64,000 nt of DNA from Palaemon carinicauda (lineage: Eukaryota > Arthropoda > Malacostraca > Decapoda > Palaemonidae), in assembly GCF_036898095.1 (NCBI RefSeq), contig NC_090767.1, positions 26,347,654 to 26,411,653 on the forward strand, read 5' to 3'. A program made the position numbers and the translations under genes. Of the stretch, positions 12,273 through 24,149 are shown in pieces; position 1 is the stretch's first letter; every line of letters starts with the position of its first letter. The notes below the pieces were generated by a model. The model saw only the letters and a list, made by a program, of their open reading frames with translations. It had not been told where the DNA came from and did not search any database.

Positions 12273-12612
12273 TAATAATAATAATAATAATAATTTAAAC
12301 AAAGCGTTGAAAGTATTTCCTCTTCGATGTCGACCGTTAGTCTCACTGATCACTTTTCTATATTTCCCAAAATTAGATTTTCTTTCTTCTCAAATCATTG
12401 ATTAAATAAGTCACTTGTGGTAATTAATGAATTTACACTATTATTCTTTTAGAAGAGAAAATTATTGCAATGTTCTTTTTTATTATATACAGTGAAATTT
12501 GAATAAGTTTTATGGGTCTATGAAATCATACTTTACTCCTTTATTTTGTTTTTTAGTTTGTGCCTTACGCTTTTTGCCAGCAAGGGGTTTTATAGCCACA
12601 AAAGGCAATAGT

Positions 12613-12660
<48 letters not shown>

Positions 12661-13489
12661 GTTCATTTAAGCTGGACATTTTTAAGTTGTAAGTCACGGA
12701 GTACATCCAAACTTTCTCTGAGTAATTCAAAGCGTTTGCAAGATTTTATAGCTTTTATTTGCTTATCTATGATAAGTTTAAGATACAGTAAGAGAAGATC
12801 TACTTATCTGCCCCTAATCGATCCTTCATAACACTCTTGTGATTAGTGGTTCAATCTTAACAAGATATTGAGCTGCTGTTACATGTAGTACTAGACTCAC
12901 CTTCAGATTTATCATTTCTATAAATGTCAACATTTATTACATAACGGTGTATCTTACCTCAAGAATGGTCTAGACCAAGGAACATTATTAAATACCTGGT
13001 AGATAGTCAACTCTAGTTGTTTGCAATCAGGGCCAAAAAAGTCATAGGTGTTTCAACATCCTTCCAAACAATTTGTCTAACATAATTCATCCAAATAATT
13101 CTAAAAGTGATGAATTCATCTTTCATTTGGTAACATAAGTTATACGGGTATGAAACAGAAATTGAAACGAGGCAACATATCATTGGTTGAATTAAGAAGG
13201 GCAGCTTTGATTGGTGAATTGGAAATGGGTGGTTAGTTTCAATAATAATAATAATAATAATATAATAATAATAATAATAATAATAATAACAGAAAATATA
13301 AGAAAGGGAAGTCGGAAGCCCGGCCACTGTCCAGTGCTCACCAGCTGCCATTCATTTTCTGAATGATATTCAGAGGGAATTTTTTTCTAATATTTTAAAA
13401 AAAAAGGTTGTGGCATCGAAAAAAAAACAAATGGAACAAAATTCTACTAAAATAAGAAGCTTTGAGCAAAATAAACATTAAATGTTACC

Positions 13490-13538
<49 letters not shown>

Positions 13539-13758
13539 AAAAAAATATAACTTTATATAAGCTCAAAAGGAAAAGAAAAAAAAGTGAAATTGAAGGCAAA
13601 ATCGTAAGTAAAAGATTAGCGTTGAAACAATTAAAAGGAAAATTATGATCTACCAAAAAAATCTCGAAAACTTCAAAAGGAAATGAAATATTTGGACATA
13701 GAATTCGAGTAAGTTTCAACTGCATTTTTTCTAGGTGATACAAAAATATTACTGAGAC

Positions 13759-13827
<69 letters not shown>

Positions 13828-14460
13828 TAGAGAACATCAGAATTTCTGAAGCAAATATTAGAAAGAACTTCACACACAATTTCCCAATAATATGCTTTTA
13901 GGGATATTGAAAACATAAAAGGATTGGAAAGAGTGTATTATTGTTTATAAGTCTACAAAGAGGCCTAAAGTACAGTTTTTAACCACCTAACCCTTACTAC
14001 TCACGAACAGATTCATTTTTTAATGAAATCGGACTGTCCAGCACACTAGATTTTTCAAAAAATTCTAAAACGAATTTTTTTTTCAAAAAAATTGTCCTAT
14101 GACCTTGTGGTCAAAGCCAAGGTCATTTATATTGCAATTTTTATGTCCACCAAATTTGGTTCAAATTGTCAAAGTATTTTCAGAGTTAGCCTCTTCCTAA
14201 TGTGGCAGCCATTTTTAAAGTCATGGACTATTGAGCACAATTGGCCCAGACTTGCGCAGGCCCTAGACCCTGGCCTAAGGTCTATCTCTCAAGGGATAGA
14301 GAATAAGTATCTTGCTATTTCACTCGTGCACACACACTCACAGAGGCCTAATTACTTATCCAGCCTTTTGGCGCCTGTCCCTTATTACACATCACAACTT
14401 TGGGAATGTCACCATTAAAAACGCTTCAGGAAAGACAATTAATTCAACGCCTTTATTACT
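11716..14460. repeat. Gene-free AT-rich region with microsatellites
   Basis: No supported gene. It contains (CT)n 12099-12143, (TAA)n 12234-12293, (GA)n 12617-12659, (TAA)n 13242-13288, (GA)n 13493-13534 and (TAA)n 13761-13826. At 14097-14125 there is an inverted pair of TGACCTTG/CAAGGTCA half-sites within otherwise unremarkable sequence. The 3' UTR and poly(A) site of the lectin gene should be in the first few hundred bases, but I see no clear AATAAA. Confidence 0.7.
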
Positions 14461-14735
14461 TCTGGCAATCTGCCGGACTGGGGTTCGAGACCCGCTCAAC
14501 CTTTATAGTTTCTTGCGGTGTCTGCAACCTCACCATCCTTGCGAGCTAAGAATTGGATGTTTGGGGGGAACCTACAGGTCTACATGCTGAGTCATCGTGA
14601 GCCATTCCCTGGCCCTCCCCGGTCCTAGCTTGGGTGGCGATGGGATTTGGGCGCTGATCATCTGTGTATATGGTCAGTCTCTAGGGCATTGTCACTGACC
14701 CTTGCTTGTGCCATTCATGAGTAACCTTTAAACAC
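14461..14735 (+). mobile_element. tRNA-derived SINE copy
   Basis: It contains a pol III B-box-like segment (GGTTCGAGACC, about 14482-14492). The body that follows (TTTCTTGCGGTGTCTGCAAC...) recurs at 24991, and a distal part (CCATTCATGAGTAACCTTTA) recurs in the hairpin at 16351-16504. It looks 5'-truncated or diverged at the A box. The family resembles a common decapod SINE I recall; this is recognition, not a search. Confidence 0.6.
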
Positions 14736-14827
14736 CGAGAGGAAAATAAGGCTTTTATGATCCTGACATCGTATTAGGCAGCTAAAAATTAGTAAAAGAC
14801 ACCCAAGCTCTCAAAGAGAGCATAGGC

Positions 14828-14830
<3 letters not shown>

Positions 14831-14887
<57 letters not shown>

Positions 14888-15652
14888 CCACAGTCCTTAT
14901 ACCCCTTCTGCCAAATGTAAATGTCAAATCCAGTATCAATATTAGTAAGGGAAATAATGTAGTTAGGAGGAAATTTGGCATCGCTGCTCATCTGTCACTC
15001 GAATCCTTCGATTTATGAAACGTCAATATTTCTATTTTGTTTATAATGAGTCATTTATTGCTTACTTTGTTATATTATCTATATAATTTTCCACGTTTTT
15101 ATAAAATGTAAATTTCGAAATTATAGATTTATTAAAGTCTAGAAAAGATCAAAAGATGCAACATTAGGAATCGACTGTGTTCAAGGTGTTAGCCTTGCAC
15201 AAACACACGCACGCACACATATTTACAATAACAAATAGGTTACTCCCAGACAATCAGCAATAAAAATAATTATCTTCTCGTGTAATTATGCCAACATTAT
15301 TCAAATAGAGGAAATGACATAGAAAACAATGGCGTAGGCCTAGTTTTACGTCTCAAATCCATTCACTTTATCCTAATCGCGAAAGAAACGTATTTGGTGT
15401 TCGAATGTCTTCAATTTTAACTTCGACTCTGCATAAGTAGTTATTATATTAAAAGATATGTGATTTCAAGAATAGAATAGCCATATTCGAATCAAGTAAC
15501 TAAGACATAAATTAGAATTAAAGCATAAGTTACTAAAATAAAGTTTTGATTCACAGATTTAAATCTTAAAGTTAAAACGAAGCCTACGCCAAATTAAATC
15601 GAACGATTAGACTAGAACTCCCATGTTATTGTTTCGCCATGTGCTTCTGTGA

Positions 15653-15700
<48 letters not shown>
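14831..15700. repeat. Module-1 repeat copy bounded by CT tracts
   Basis: Copy of a 0.8-1 kb dispersed module, with CT tracts at 14831-14883 and 15660-15700. Landmarks are the GCCAAATGTAAAT...GAAATTTGGCATCGCTGCTCATC core (14910-14985), the GGCGTAGGCCTAGTTTTACG segment (about 15330) and GAAGCCTACGCCAAAT (about 15580). The same landmarks recur in order at 17502-18487, 20637-22135, 22146-22651 and 25760-26361. Confidence 0.75.
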
Positions 15701-15702
<2 letters not shown>

Positions 15703-16222
15703 ATATATACAGTACATGATTACATTAATACGGACATTCTTCCGTTAAAAGGACGTATGCCATTGTAAAAAAGCAACTGGAATCACCCTTACTGTCTGAC
15801 ATCGTAAGGGTGAGAACAGCTTACTCCAGGTAACCGGGTACCTTAATACACACTCAAATCTGGTGTAAATACTTATTTCTTTTCGAATTTCACTTACTAA
15901 TATCAATCATATATTTCAATTTGACTTTTGCATCATATTAGATGGAAAAGGGAGACTGGGAGAACAAAATAAGTTTTTGTTCACTCAAACACCACTAAAC
16001 TAGGCCTATAATCTCATGCAACCTGCAACACTAGTCTACACCTATTAAATGATTTGCAAAGTTTTTCTTACATTTATTTAAATATTCCTCGTTATTATTG
16101 TTCGTTTGTTCTGCATTTGAATTTCCTAAATAGAATGATAAAAGGTTTAAACTTAAAAACTACTTCTGGTTTACTGTAGACCATCGTTCGTGTGATCTTA
16201 ACTAAGTGATATGCATACGAGT

Positions 16223-16274
<52 letters not shown>
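15701..16274. repeat. Repeat module ending in a (CT)n tract
   Basis: It contains ATTCTTCCGTTAAAAGGACG and CATCGTAAGGGTGAGAACAG (15735-15830), which recur at 18335-18415, then unremarkable AT-rich DNA up to (CT)n 16225-16274. No gene seen. Confidence 0.6.
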
Positions 16275-16276
<2 letters not shown>

Positions 16277-16310
16277 ATTAAATTTGTTTAATCGACATGT
16301 TTCCCTTTTT

Positions 16311-16510
16311 AGACCTCGTGGCGTAGTGGTAAGCGTACTCAACTCGTAAACTGAGTAACCTAAGGTTTAAAGGTCACTCATGAATGGCAGAGACAAGGAA
16401 CAGGACAATGCCCTAGAGACTGATCATATATGCACACACACACACATTGTCCTGTTCCTGGCCTCTGCCATTCATGAGTGACCTTTAAACCTTAGGTCAC
16501 TCAGAATGTG
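16311..16510. mobile_element. tRNA-like SINE head with a 60-bp inverted repeat
   Basis: A pol III A-box-like TGGCGTAGTGGTAAGC lies at 16319-16334. Arms 16351-16410 and 16445-16504 are reverse complements at 57 of 60 positions around a 34-base loop with a (CA)n run. The right arm is the SINE 3' segment in its usual orientation, and the left arm is its inverse. It looks like two SINE ends joined head to head. It is not a functional tRNA: the B box is degraded and there is no cloverleaf. Confidence 0.6.
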
Positions 16511-16646
16511 GGGGTGTCGTGCATATATAGACAGTGGGGAACATCTAATGTCCATTTTTGTTTCTCATATTTTGATAATTAAAACTTTTCATTTTCGTGG
16601 TCAAATTAACTGTTTGCAATCTGAAGTTTGAATTTGCCAGACCACC

Positions 16647-16649
<3 letters not shown>

Positions 16650-16690
<41 letters not shown>

Positions 16691-16968
16691 TTGAAGATTG
16701 GGTGTTGGGGGAAGAAAGATGGAGATGAATGGTGTCTGGTAGTAATAGGCCTAGTCAACCCTGCCTCTCCACTCCCTTCGGTTTAATGGCATCATGTCAT
16801 GGACAGATTATGATTTTATAATAAAAGACTTATTTCATTAATAATAAAGACTTATTTCATTGTTATTGCTTTCGATTTTAGAGCAGAGGCCGATGGGGGA
16901 AGCTACCTTAAGTCATAATGAAAATAGACAAGTTCATCACATCGACGTTGCTCTATTGCGTAGGATTA

Positions 16969-17012
<44 letters not shown>
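16650..17012. repeat. Module-2 repeat copy, (GA)n left and (CT)n right
   Basis: GA tract 16650-16688, then a body with GAGCAGAGGCCGATGGGGGA (about 16879) and a GTAGGATTACA junction into CT tract 16970-17012. The same body between the same two tracts recurs at 23491-24121. A third, partial body lies at about 17215-17270. Confidence 0.75.
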
Positions 17013-17015
<3 letters not shown>

Positions 17016-17356
17016 CTAATGATTTCCGAGAGTATAATCCCAGAGTTTCATGAATAAACGAATAGAATTTTGAACGAAACTTTTTGGGAAACACCTGATT
17101 CAAATGAGACGTTTCATTGTGATTCAATTTTCTCATTTTATTTCGTTTTGTAGACTGACGATTGTGATCTAATCCTTACAGAGACATATGAGTGAGTGAG
17201 GATCTCTTACTTCATTATTGATATTTTCGATTTCGAAGAGAGGCCGACGGGGGAAGCTACCTTATGTCTATATGTAGACCAATCATGTTGGAAATTAATT
17301 AGATGAACTTTGGTTTAGTGTGTATGATTAAACTTGAACTTTCATTTGTTAGATAT

Positions 17357-17402
<46 letters not shown>

Positions 17403-17499
17403 CCGTTTCCTATACACCTATAGGCAGAGAATCAACTGATAGTTGCATTTAAGAACAGAGGAATAGCAGACAAAGATTTATCTAATGTGTATGTGTGTC

Positions 17500-17501
<2 letters not shown>
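17013..17501. repeat. Partial module-2 copy and (CT)n tract
   Basis: AGAGAGGCCGACGGGGGAAG (about 17236) marks a diverged module-2 copy. (CT)n lies at 17359-17399. No gene seen. Confidence 0.6.
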
Positions 17502-17547
<46 letters not shown>

Positions 17548-18440
17548 ATATTCCATATATTCCCAATAATGCTAAAGCGTAGTTTTTAATTAGTCTCACT
17601 TGTTGCCAAATGTAAATGGAATTTCTAATGTAGTATCAGTAATATTAAGGGAAATAAAGGTGTTGGGAGGATATTTGGCAACGCTGCTCATCGCTCACTC
17701 GAATCATTCGGTTTTTGAAATATAAATATTTCTATGTTGTTCATAATCTGTGATTTATTGTTATTTTTATTATATATACCATTTATATAATGTTTATATT
17801 TATCATAAAATGCAAATTTTCAAATACATTCAAAATTATAGACCTATTAAAGTCTAGAAAATCTGAAACTTTAAGAATATTGAAGTTACTGTATTCGCCT
17901 TGAACAAACACACGCACGCACACTCACATTTACGATAGCAGGTTGCTACACACTTGTCCTTCCCGTATCCTACCAAGTCCCTCCCCTATCCTACACAGTA
18001 TCCTACACTTTCCTCACATGACCCTCAGGCAATAATGCTCAAAATATTCATACAATAGAGGAAATACACATAAGAAACGATGGCGTAGGCCTAGTTTTAT
18101 ATAGTTGCGAAAAAGACGTATTTGGAGTTCGAATGTCTTTAATTCCAACCTCGACTCTGTATAATTATATTATTGTAAAAGTTTTACTATTATAGGCATA
18201 GAATATGCATCTGCAAATGATGAACATAGGCCTACACTTAAATAAAGCATAAAATTCTCAAATAAAATTATGATTAAAGACATTAAATCCAAGTTTCAAA
18301 GACGAAGCCGACGCCAAATCAAATCGAACGAAAATTCTTCCGTTAAAAAGACGTATACCAGAGATGACCCTAACTCTCTGACATCGTAAGGGTGAGAACA
18401 CCTTACTCTAGGTAACTGGACTTTGCAGATATTTGATTTC

Positions 18441-18487
<47 letters not shown>
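17502..18487. repeat. Module-1 repeat copy, (GA)n left and (CT)n right
   Basis: GA tract 17502-17544 and CT tract 18446-18487 enclose the module-1 landmarks: GCCAAATGTAAATGGA at 17604, GGCAACGCTGCTCATCG near 17678, GGCGTAGGCCTAGTTTTA near 18081 and GAAGCCGACGCCAAATC near 18303. The TTCTTCCGTTAAAAAGACG segment follows at about 18336. The most complete copy, about 985 bp. Confidence 0.8.
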
Positions 18488-18489
<2 letters not shown>

Positions 18490-18798
18490 TCATTTCATTG
18501 TACTGTATAATCTTCTATTCGTAATTCACCTTTTGGATTATCTCTTACATTACAAGTTTTGTCTTTATTGTGAGAGGTGTTTACAATGTATATGTGCAGT
18601 GAGAGTATGCAACCTGCGAAGACTTAACCTGTATACCTTAACGTGATGAAAGGGTTTCAGTACCGCCATGATCAGCAAAGCTGTACTAGTCAAGGCCACC
18701 CATACTAGGTTGGTTTGCTGTGAGTGATGCAAGGGACAGCTTGTTATGGTAAATGTGTGTGCGTGTTTGTGTTTGTGCCAACATAATACCTTGAACAT

Positions 18799-19095
18799 AT
18801 CCTTCTCTCTGGTTACGGTTCGCATTTCCCTTGCTTACACATATACCAAATAGTCTGGCCTATTCTTTACAGATTCTCCTCTGTCCTCATACACCTGACA
18901 ACACTGAGATTACCAAACAATTCTTCTTCACCTAATGGGTTTAACTCCTGCACTGTAATTGTCCAGTGGCCATTTTCCTTTTCCTAAGGGTAGAAGAGAC
19001 TCTTTGCCTGTGGTAAACAGCTCTTCTAGGAGAAGGACACTCCAATATCTAACCATTGTTCTCTAATCTTTGGTAGTGCCATAACCTCTGTACCA
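18799..19095 (+). mobile_element. TAA-family retroelement, internal part, 3'-truncated
   Basis: CCTTCTCTCTGGTTACGGTT through AGTGCCATAACCTCTGTACC matches 21344-21630 in order. The 3' third and tail are missing. Sequence 18488-18798 holds no recognised feature. Confidence 0.65.
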
Positions 19096-19144
19096 TGTCC
19101 AATGTAAATTTATCATGTCTAAGAATTCAATAGTATTTTCTAAT

Positions 19145-19146
<2 letters not shown>

Positions 19147-19182
<36 letters not shown>
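19147..19182. repeat. (GA)n microsatellite
   Basis: GA tract after AT-rich sequence. The next 320 bases (19183-19500) show nothing recognised. Confidence 0.9.
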
Positions 19183-19185
<3 letters not shown>

Positions 19186-19519
19186 AAAGTCAAAAACCTT
19201 TATTCCATTATAAAATGGTTATTCTGCTACATAACAATACAAATAATTTACATAAGATTCACAATAATTGGATTGTAAAATGAAAATCATTTGAAAGCAA
19301 AACCCATCAAAACCTATCCTTAATTAATGATACCAAACAGCAATCAAAATAACTACTAATTATTTCAATAAAAGCTCTACTATTAAAGATCCAACTCCCT
19401 TGCATGATGGCTTTTTCTTCTTCCAGATGTCAGATGAGAAATCCTGGAGGGACTAAGAAAAGAGGAGAGGATAGAAATCAAGAAACCACCCTGAAATTAT
19501 ACCCATCTATGAAGTCTAG

Positions 19520-19905
19520 TCAGCACAGAACGTTTGAAACTATCGCAATACTTTTGAAACTATATCAAAACTTTTGAAACTGTCTTAAAACTTTTCTATC
19601 TTAAAACTTTCAAACTTTTGAAACTATCCCAATACTTTTGTAAACTATCTTTAAACTTTGAAACTATCTTAAAACTTTCGGAACTATCTTAAAACTTTCG
19701 GAACTATCTTAAAATTTTCGGAACTATCTCAAAACTTTTTGAAACTATCTTAAAACTTTCTTAAAATTTTGAAACTATCTTAAAACTTTGGAAACTATCT
19801 CAAAACTTTCGAAACTATCTTCAAACTATGAAACTATCTTAAACCTGTGTATCTTTAAAGTTCGAAACTATTTTTCATCTTAAAACTTTCGAATTATCTT
19901 CAAAA
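19520..19905. repeat. Degenerate minisatellite, about 21-bp unit
   Basis: Some fifteen imperfect copies of GAAACTATCTTAAAACTTT with variable length (unit about 18-25 bp). Single-base changes such as TTTCGGAAC and TTTTGAAAC separate subtypes. Confidence 0.85.
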
Positions 19906-20013
19906 TTAACAACTACTGTGACCAAATATCCCTAATTAACAGCCTATGTAAAACTCACAGGGACAAGACGGAATCCTAATAAGTCTAGAAGCTAAATTGC
20001 GACTTGAAAAAGC

Positions 20014-20015
<2 letters not shown>

Positions 20016-20053
<38 letters not shown>

Positions 20054-20094
20054 AAAAAATCCCTAACACTCACTCTTCACCTTCCTATCAACCC

Positions 20095-20128
<34 letters not shown>

Positions 20129-20169
20129 AAAAAATCCCTAACACTCACTCTTCACCTTCCTATCAACCC

Positions 20170-20200
<31 letters not shown>
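20016..20200. repeat. Two 75-bp units of unique sequence plus (GA)n
   Basis: The segment GCAAAAAATCCCTAACACTC... (about 43 bp, 20053 and 20128) occurs twice with identical sequence, each flanked by GA tracts (20016-20052, 20097-20127, 20172-20200). It is a simple tandem duplication driven by the GA tract. Confidence 0.9.
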
Positions 20201-20202
<2 letters not shown>

Positions 20203-20392
20203 CTTTAATTAGTTGGTTGTCACAACACACAATATTAGTGTAATCGGATGAGACGGTGGGAGGAACAAATTAAAATTCTATACGGAAATTCTTCTGTCAG
20301 CAGAACCTAATAATTACTGTCTTCCAATCCATCCTATTCTTGCAACGGAAACCATAATATCTCTGAGACTTTATTACTTACAACATTTAGAG

Positions 20393-20442
<50 letters not shown>
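20201..20442. repeat. Module-3 repeat copy (uninterrupted)
   Basis: It lies between GA (to 20200) and CT (20398-20442). It contains AGTTGGTTGTCACAAC and GCAACGGAAACC and ends in GAGACTTTATTAC. The copy at 22732-23331 has the same body split by a TAA-tailed retroelement. Confidence 0.75.
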
Positions 20443-20447
<5 letters not shown>

Positions 20448-20625
20448 CATTGTTCTTAGACGCATTTATCTTCTGAATATCTTCATTTTTTGTAATTATG
20501 TTATTATTCGTAACCATTATTTAATATTACTTGATAACTATGAACATATTTGGACAGCTCAGTGATCGACATGAAGTAAGAATACGAGAGGTTGGACAGC
20601 ATAGATAGAAGAAAACACACACACG

Positions 20626-20675
<50 letters not shown>
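20443..20675. repeat. Module-4 repeat copy, (CT)n left and (GA)n right
   Basis: CATGCATTGTTCTTAGACGC through CGACATGAAGTAAGAATACG to GA tract 20637-20675. It recurs at 23332-23578 between the same tract types, so modules 3 and 4 were duplicated together. Confidence 0.75.
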
Positions 20676-20678
<3 letters not shown>

Positions 20679-22091
20679 ATAATTAATAGCATCTCTACCA
20701 TGCTAAAGAATAGTCTATGATTAGCCTCACATGTGCCAAATGTAAATGGAATCTCTAATGTAGTATCAGTGTTATTAAGGGGAATGATGTTGTCAGGAGG
20801 AAATTTGGCAACGCTGCTCATCGCCCACTCAAATCATTCTTGTTTTTTTTTTCTTTTTTAGATATAGATATTTCTATTTTGTTCATCATGTGTCATTTAT
20901 TGTTATTTTCATTATATTATCTATATAATTTTCATCTTTATTATAAAATCCAAATTTTCAAATATATATATATATTTAATAAATTATAGACTTATCATCA
21001 ACTATAAATCTGATATGTTCAAGGTATTATGTTTGTACAAACAAATGCACATTTACTATAACAAGCTGCTCCTTGCAATCGACCGTAGATGTTAGACCTA
21101 TCCCATTTCAAAAGACTAATTGCAAGAAAAACTAATTATCTTCTCATGTAATTAAGCCAAACTTATTTAAACAATAGAGAAAACCTACATAGAAAGCCTT
21201 TGCATAGGCCTAGTTTTATGTATCAAATTCGTATTTCGTGTTCGAATGTCTTTTATAGGTAGTAGGTTGGCCAGGGCCCCAGCCACCTGTTGAGGTACTA
21301 CCGCTAGAGTTATAGCGTCTTTGACTGTCCAGACAGTACTAAATTTGATCCTTCTCTCTGGTTACGGTTCACTTTCCCTTTGCCTACACATACACCGATT
21401 AGTCTGGCCTATTCTTTACACATTCTCATCTGTCCTTACACACCTGACAACACTGAGATTGCCAAACAATTCTTCACTCAAGGGTTAACTACTGCACTGT
21501 AATTGTTCAGTAGCCACATTCCTCTTGGTAAGGGTAGGAGAGACTCTTTAGCTATGGTCTAGGGGAAAGACACTCCAAAATCAAAACCATTGTTCTCTAT
21601 TCTTGGGTAGTGCCATAGCCTCTGTACCATGGCCTTCCACTGTCTTGAGTCAGGGTTTTCTTGCTTGAGGGTACACTCGGGCACACTATTCTATCTGATT
21701 TCTCTTCCTCTTGTTTTGTTACAGTTTTTATACTTTATTTTGGAAATATTTATTTTAAGGTTATTGTTCTCAAAATTTTCTATTTTTCCTTGTTTCCTTT
21801 CCTCACTGAGTTATTTTCCCCGTTGGAGCCCTTGGGCTTATAGCATCATGCTTTTTCCAACTAGGGTTACAGCTTAGGAAATAATAACAATAATAATAAC
21901 AATAATAATAATAATTCTATTTTACGGTTTTAGGCATCTGTGAATCAAGTTACTTAGTCATACACTAAAATGAAATAAAAATTCCTAATGTAAAGTTTTG
22001 ATTTACAACTTTAAATCCGATTTTTGAAATCGAACGTTGGGACTCAGAGACGAGAAATCCTTTGACAGTTCGTTCATGTGCTTCTTTGGTT

Positions 22092-22135
<44 letters not shown>
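20676..22135. repeat. Module-1 repeat copy interrupted by a retroelement
   Basis: Module-1 landmarks run from about 20734 to 21253 and resume about 21930-22097, ending in CT tract 22098-22135. The 21254-21916 segment is an inserted TAA-tailed element. Without it the module is about 0.8 kb. Confidence 0.75.
21254..21916 (+). mobile_element. Near-full TAA-tailed short retroelement
   Basis: About 660 bp from TAGTAGGTTGGCCAGGGCCC to an (AAT)n/(AAC)n tail. Landmarks are TACTACCGCTAGAGTTATAG, CTCTCTGGTTACGGTTC, GGTACACTCGGGCACACTAT, CTTGGGCTTATAGCATCATG and CCAACTAGGG. Other copies are at 1-76, 2050-2173, 18799-19095 and 22779-23146. No long ORF, so it is a SINE or a short 3' fragment of a non-LTR element; I cannot tell which. 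Confidence 0.75.
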
Positions 22136-22138
<3 letters not shown>

Positions 22139-22140
22139 AG

Positions 22141-22145
<5 letters not shown>

Positions 22146-22183
<38 letters not shown>

Positions 22184-22608
22184 ATATTCCATTATTCCCT
22201 GTAATGCTAAAGAGTAAATTTTTATTAGTCTCGCTTGTGCCAAATGTAAATTTCAATCTAGTATCAATATTAGTAAGGGAAATAATGTTGTCAGGAGGAA
22301 ATTTGGCAACGCTGCTCATCTGTCACTCGAATTATTCGTTGTCTGAGAAATAAGAATTTTCATATTGTTCATGATGTTTTATTTATAATAATTTTCATAA
22401 TATTATCGATAACATTTTCACATTTATTACAAAATGCCCATTTTCAAATAGTTTATAAAAAAAATAGACCTATTGACATGCAGTAAATCGAAACTACTTA
22501 TGAGTTATCATCGACCTTAAAGACAAGGGAATAGAGAAGGAAATCCTTCATCTGTCACATACGCCCTTCTGGCATTGAAGGAACGAGAAAGTTCGCATAG
22601 GCGAGATG

Positions 22609-22651
<43 letters not shown>
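22146..22651. repeat. Short module-1 copy, (GA)n left and (CT)n right
   Basis: GA tract 22146-22181, core GCCAAATGTAAATTTC (about 22239) and GGCAACGCTGCTCATCTG, CT tract 22613-22651. The second half of the module is deleted. Only ten bases separate its GA tract from the CT tract ending the previous copy, giving a potential hairpin. Confidence 0.75.
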
Positions 22652-22656
<5 letters not shown>

Positions 22657-22694
22657 CAAAGAGAACTAGAACTGATTTAGTTTTGTTGTTAATT

Positions 22695-22731
<37 letters not shown>

Positions 22732-23110
22732 AAGCGTAAGTCTATAAGTAGTTGGTTGTCACAACGCACAATATTAGCAGCTCTTCTAGGAGAAAGACAC
22801 TCCAAAATCAAACCATTGTTCTCTAGTCGTGGGTAGTGCCATAACCTCTGTACCCATGGTCTTCCACTGCCTGGGATTAGAGTTCTCTTGCTTGAGGGTA
22901 CACTCGGGCACACTATTCTATCTAATTTCTCTTCTTCTTGTTTTGTTGAAGTTTTTGTATTTTTATAGGTATTTATTTATTGTAATGTTGTTACTCTTCT
23001 TAAAATATTTAATTTTCCTTTTTTTTCCTTTCCTCACTAAGCAATTTTCCCTGTTGGAGCCCCTGGGCTTATAGTATCCTGCTTTTCCAACTAGGGTTGT
23101 AGCTTAGCAA

Positions 23111-23146
<36 letters not shown>

Positions 23147-23287
23147 TGTGTAACCGGACGAGACGGTGGGAGAGAGAGTCAAATTCTATACGGAAATTCT
23201 TCTATCAACAGGAACTAATAATTATTGCTTTCCAATTCCTCCTATTCTGGCAACGGAAACCGCAATATCTCAGAGACTTTATTACGT

Positions 23288-23331
<44 letters not shown>
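22695..23331. repeat. Module-3 copy disrupted by a TAA-tailed element
   Basis: GA tract 22695-22731, module-3 start AGTTGGTTGTCACAACGCAC, insertion at 22779-23146, then GTGTAACCGGACGAGACGGT and the rest of module 3 up to CT tract 23291-23331. The intact copy at 20201-20442 acts as the empty site. Confidence 0.8.
22779..23146 (+). mobile_element. 5'-truncated TAA-tailed retroelement with known empty site
   Basis: It begins CAGCTCTTCTAGGAGAAAGA and ends with (TAA)n at 23113-23146. Comparison with 20229-20250 shows the uninterrupted module sequence (AATATTA then GTGTAA), so the insertion edges are fixed to a few bases. Confidence 0.8.
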
Positions 23332-23338
<7 letters not shown>

Positions 23339-23489
23339 TGTGTATAGACTCATTTATCTTCTGAATATCATCATATTTGTAATAATGTTACTATATATAA
23401 CCATTATTTTTTATTTACTAATAAATATGAACATATTAGGACAAAAATATCGACATGAAGTAAGAATCCAAGAGGTTGAACAGCATAGA

Positions 23490-23578
<89 letters not shown>
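23332..23578. repeat. Module-4 copy and long (GA)n tract
   Basis: Diverged copy of 20443-20675 followed by (GA)n 23491-23578, the longest GA tract in the window. Confidence 0.75.
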
Positions 23579-24040
23579 TTGAAGAATAGGCGTTGGAGGA
23601 AGACTGTGTTAGATCTAGTTTTGAAATTGTGATGTAAATTATGTGAGCGTTGGGTGACTGGGCGAGACTGGAGAAAGATTGTTGGAGATTGACTGTTGGA
23701 GAAAGATTGTTGGAGATTGACTGTTGGAGATAGATTGTATAAGAGAACTGATAGAATGTTGGAGAAATTTGTTGGAGGAATAAATAATATTAGGCCAAAG
23801 TATGTTGAAGATTGTTGGAGAAAGTTTGATATAGGCCTAATAAAACTGAGTTCAGTAGAATTACTGATAAAATATGGCTCTGTTTCCCTTTTTATTCTAT
23901 TTTGTAGATTAAACTTATTCCATTATTAATACTTTCGATTTTAGAGCAGAGGCCGATGGGGGAAGCTATCTTACGTCATAATGAAGATAAGATAGCTACT
24001 GTAATGAGATGGGCTATTGCGCAGGATTAACTCGAACTGT

Positions 24041-24121
<81 letters not shown>
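23579..24121. repeat. Module-2 copy with minisatellite, ending in long (CT)n
   Basis: Degenerate GTTGGAGAAAGATTGTTGGA repeats (about 23640-23830), then the module-2 body (GAGCAGAGGCCGATGGGGGA, about 23943), then (CT)n 24043-24121, the longest CT tract. Confidence 0.75.
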
Positions 24122-24124
<3 letters not shown>

Positions 24125-24149
24125 GCAAAGGCTACGATGCCTCTCACCC

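Noticed and set aside
14097..14125. Inverted TGACCTTG/CAAGGTCA pair as a nuclear-receptor response element
   Set aside because: No nearby gene start, and the spacing does not match a standard element; likely chance or part of an unidentified repeat.
16311..16380. Functional tRNA gene
   Set aside because: Only the A box is convincing; the B box is altered and no cloverleaf with an acceptor stem forms. Treated as a SINE head.
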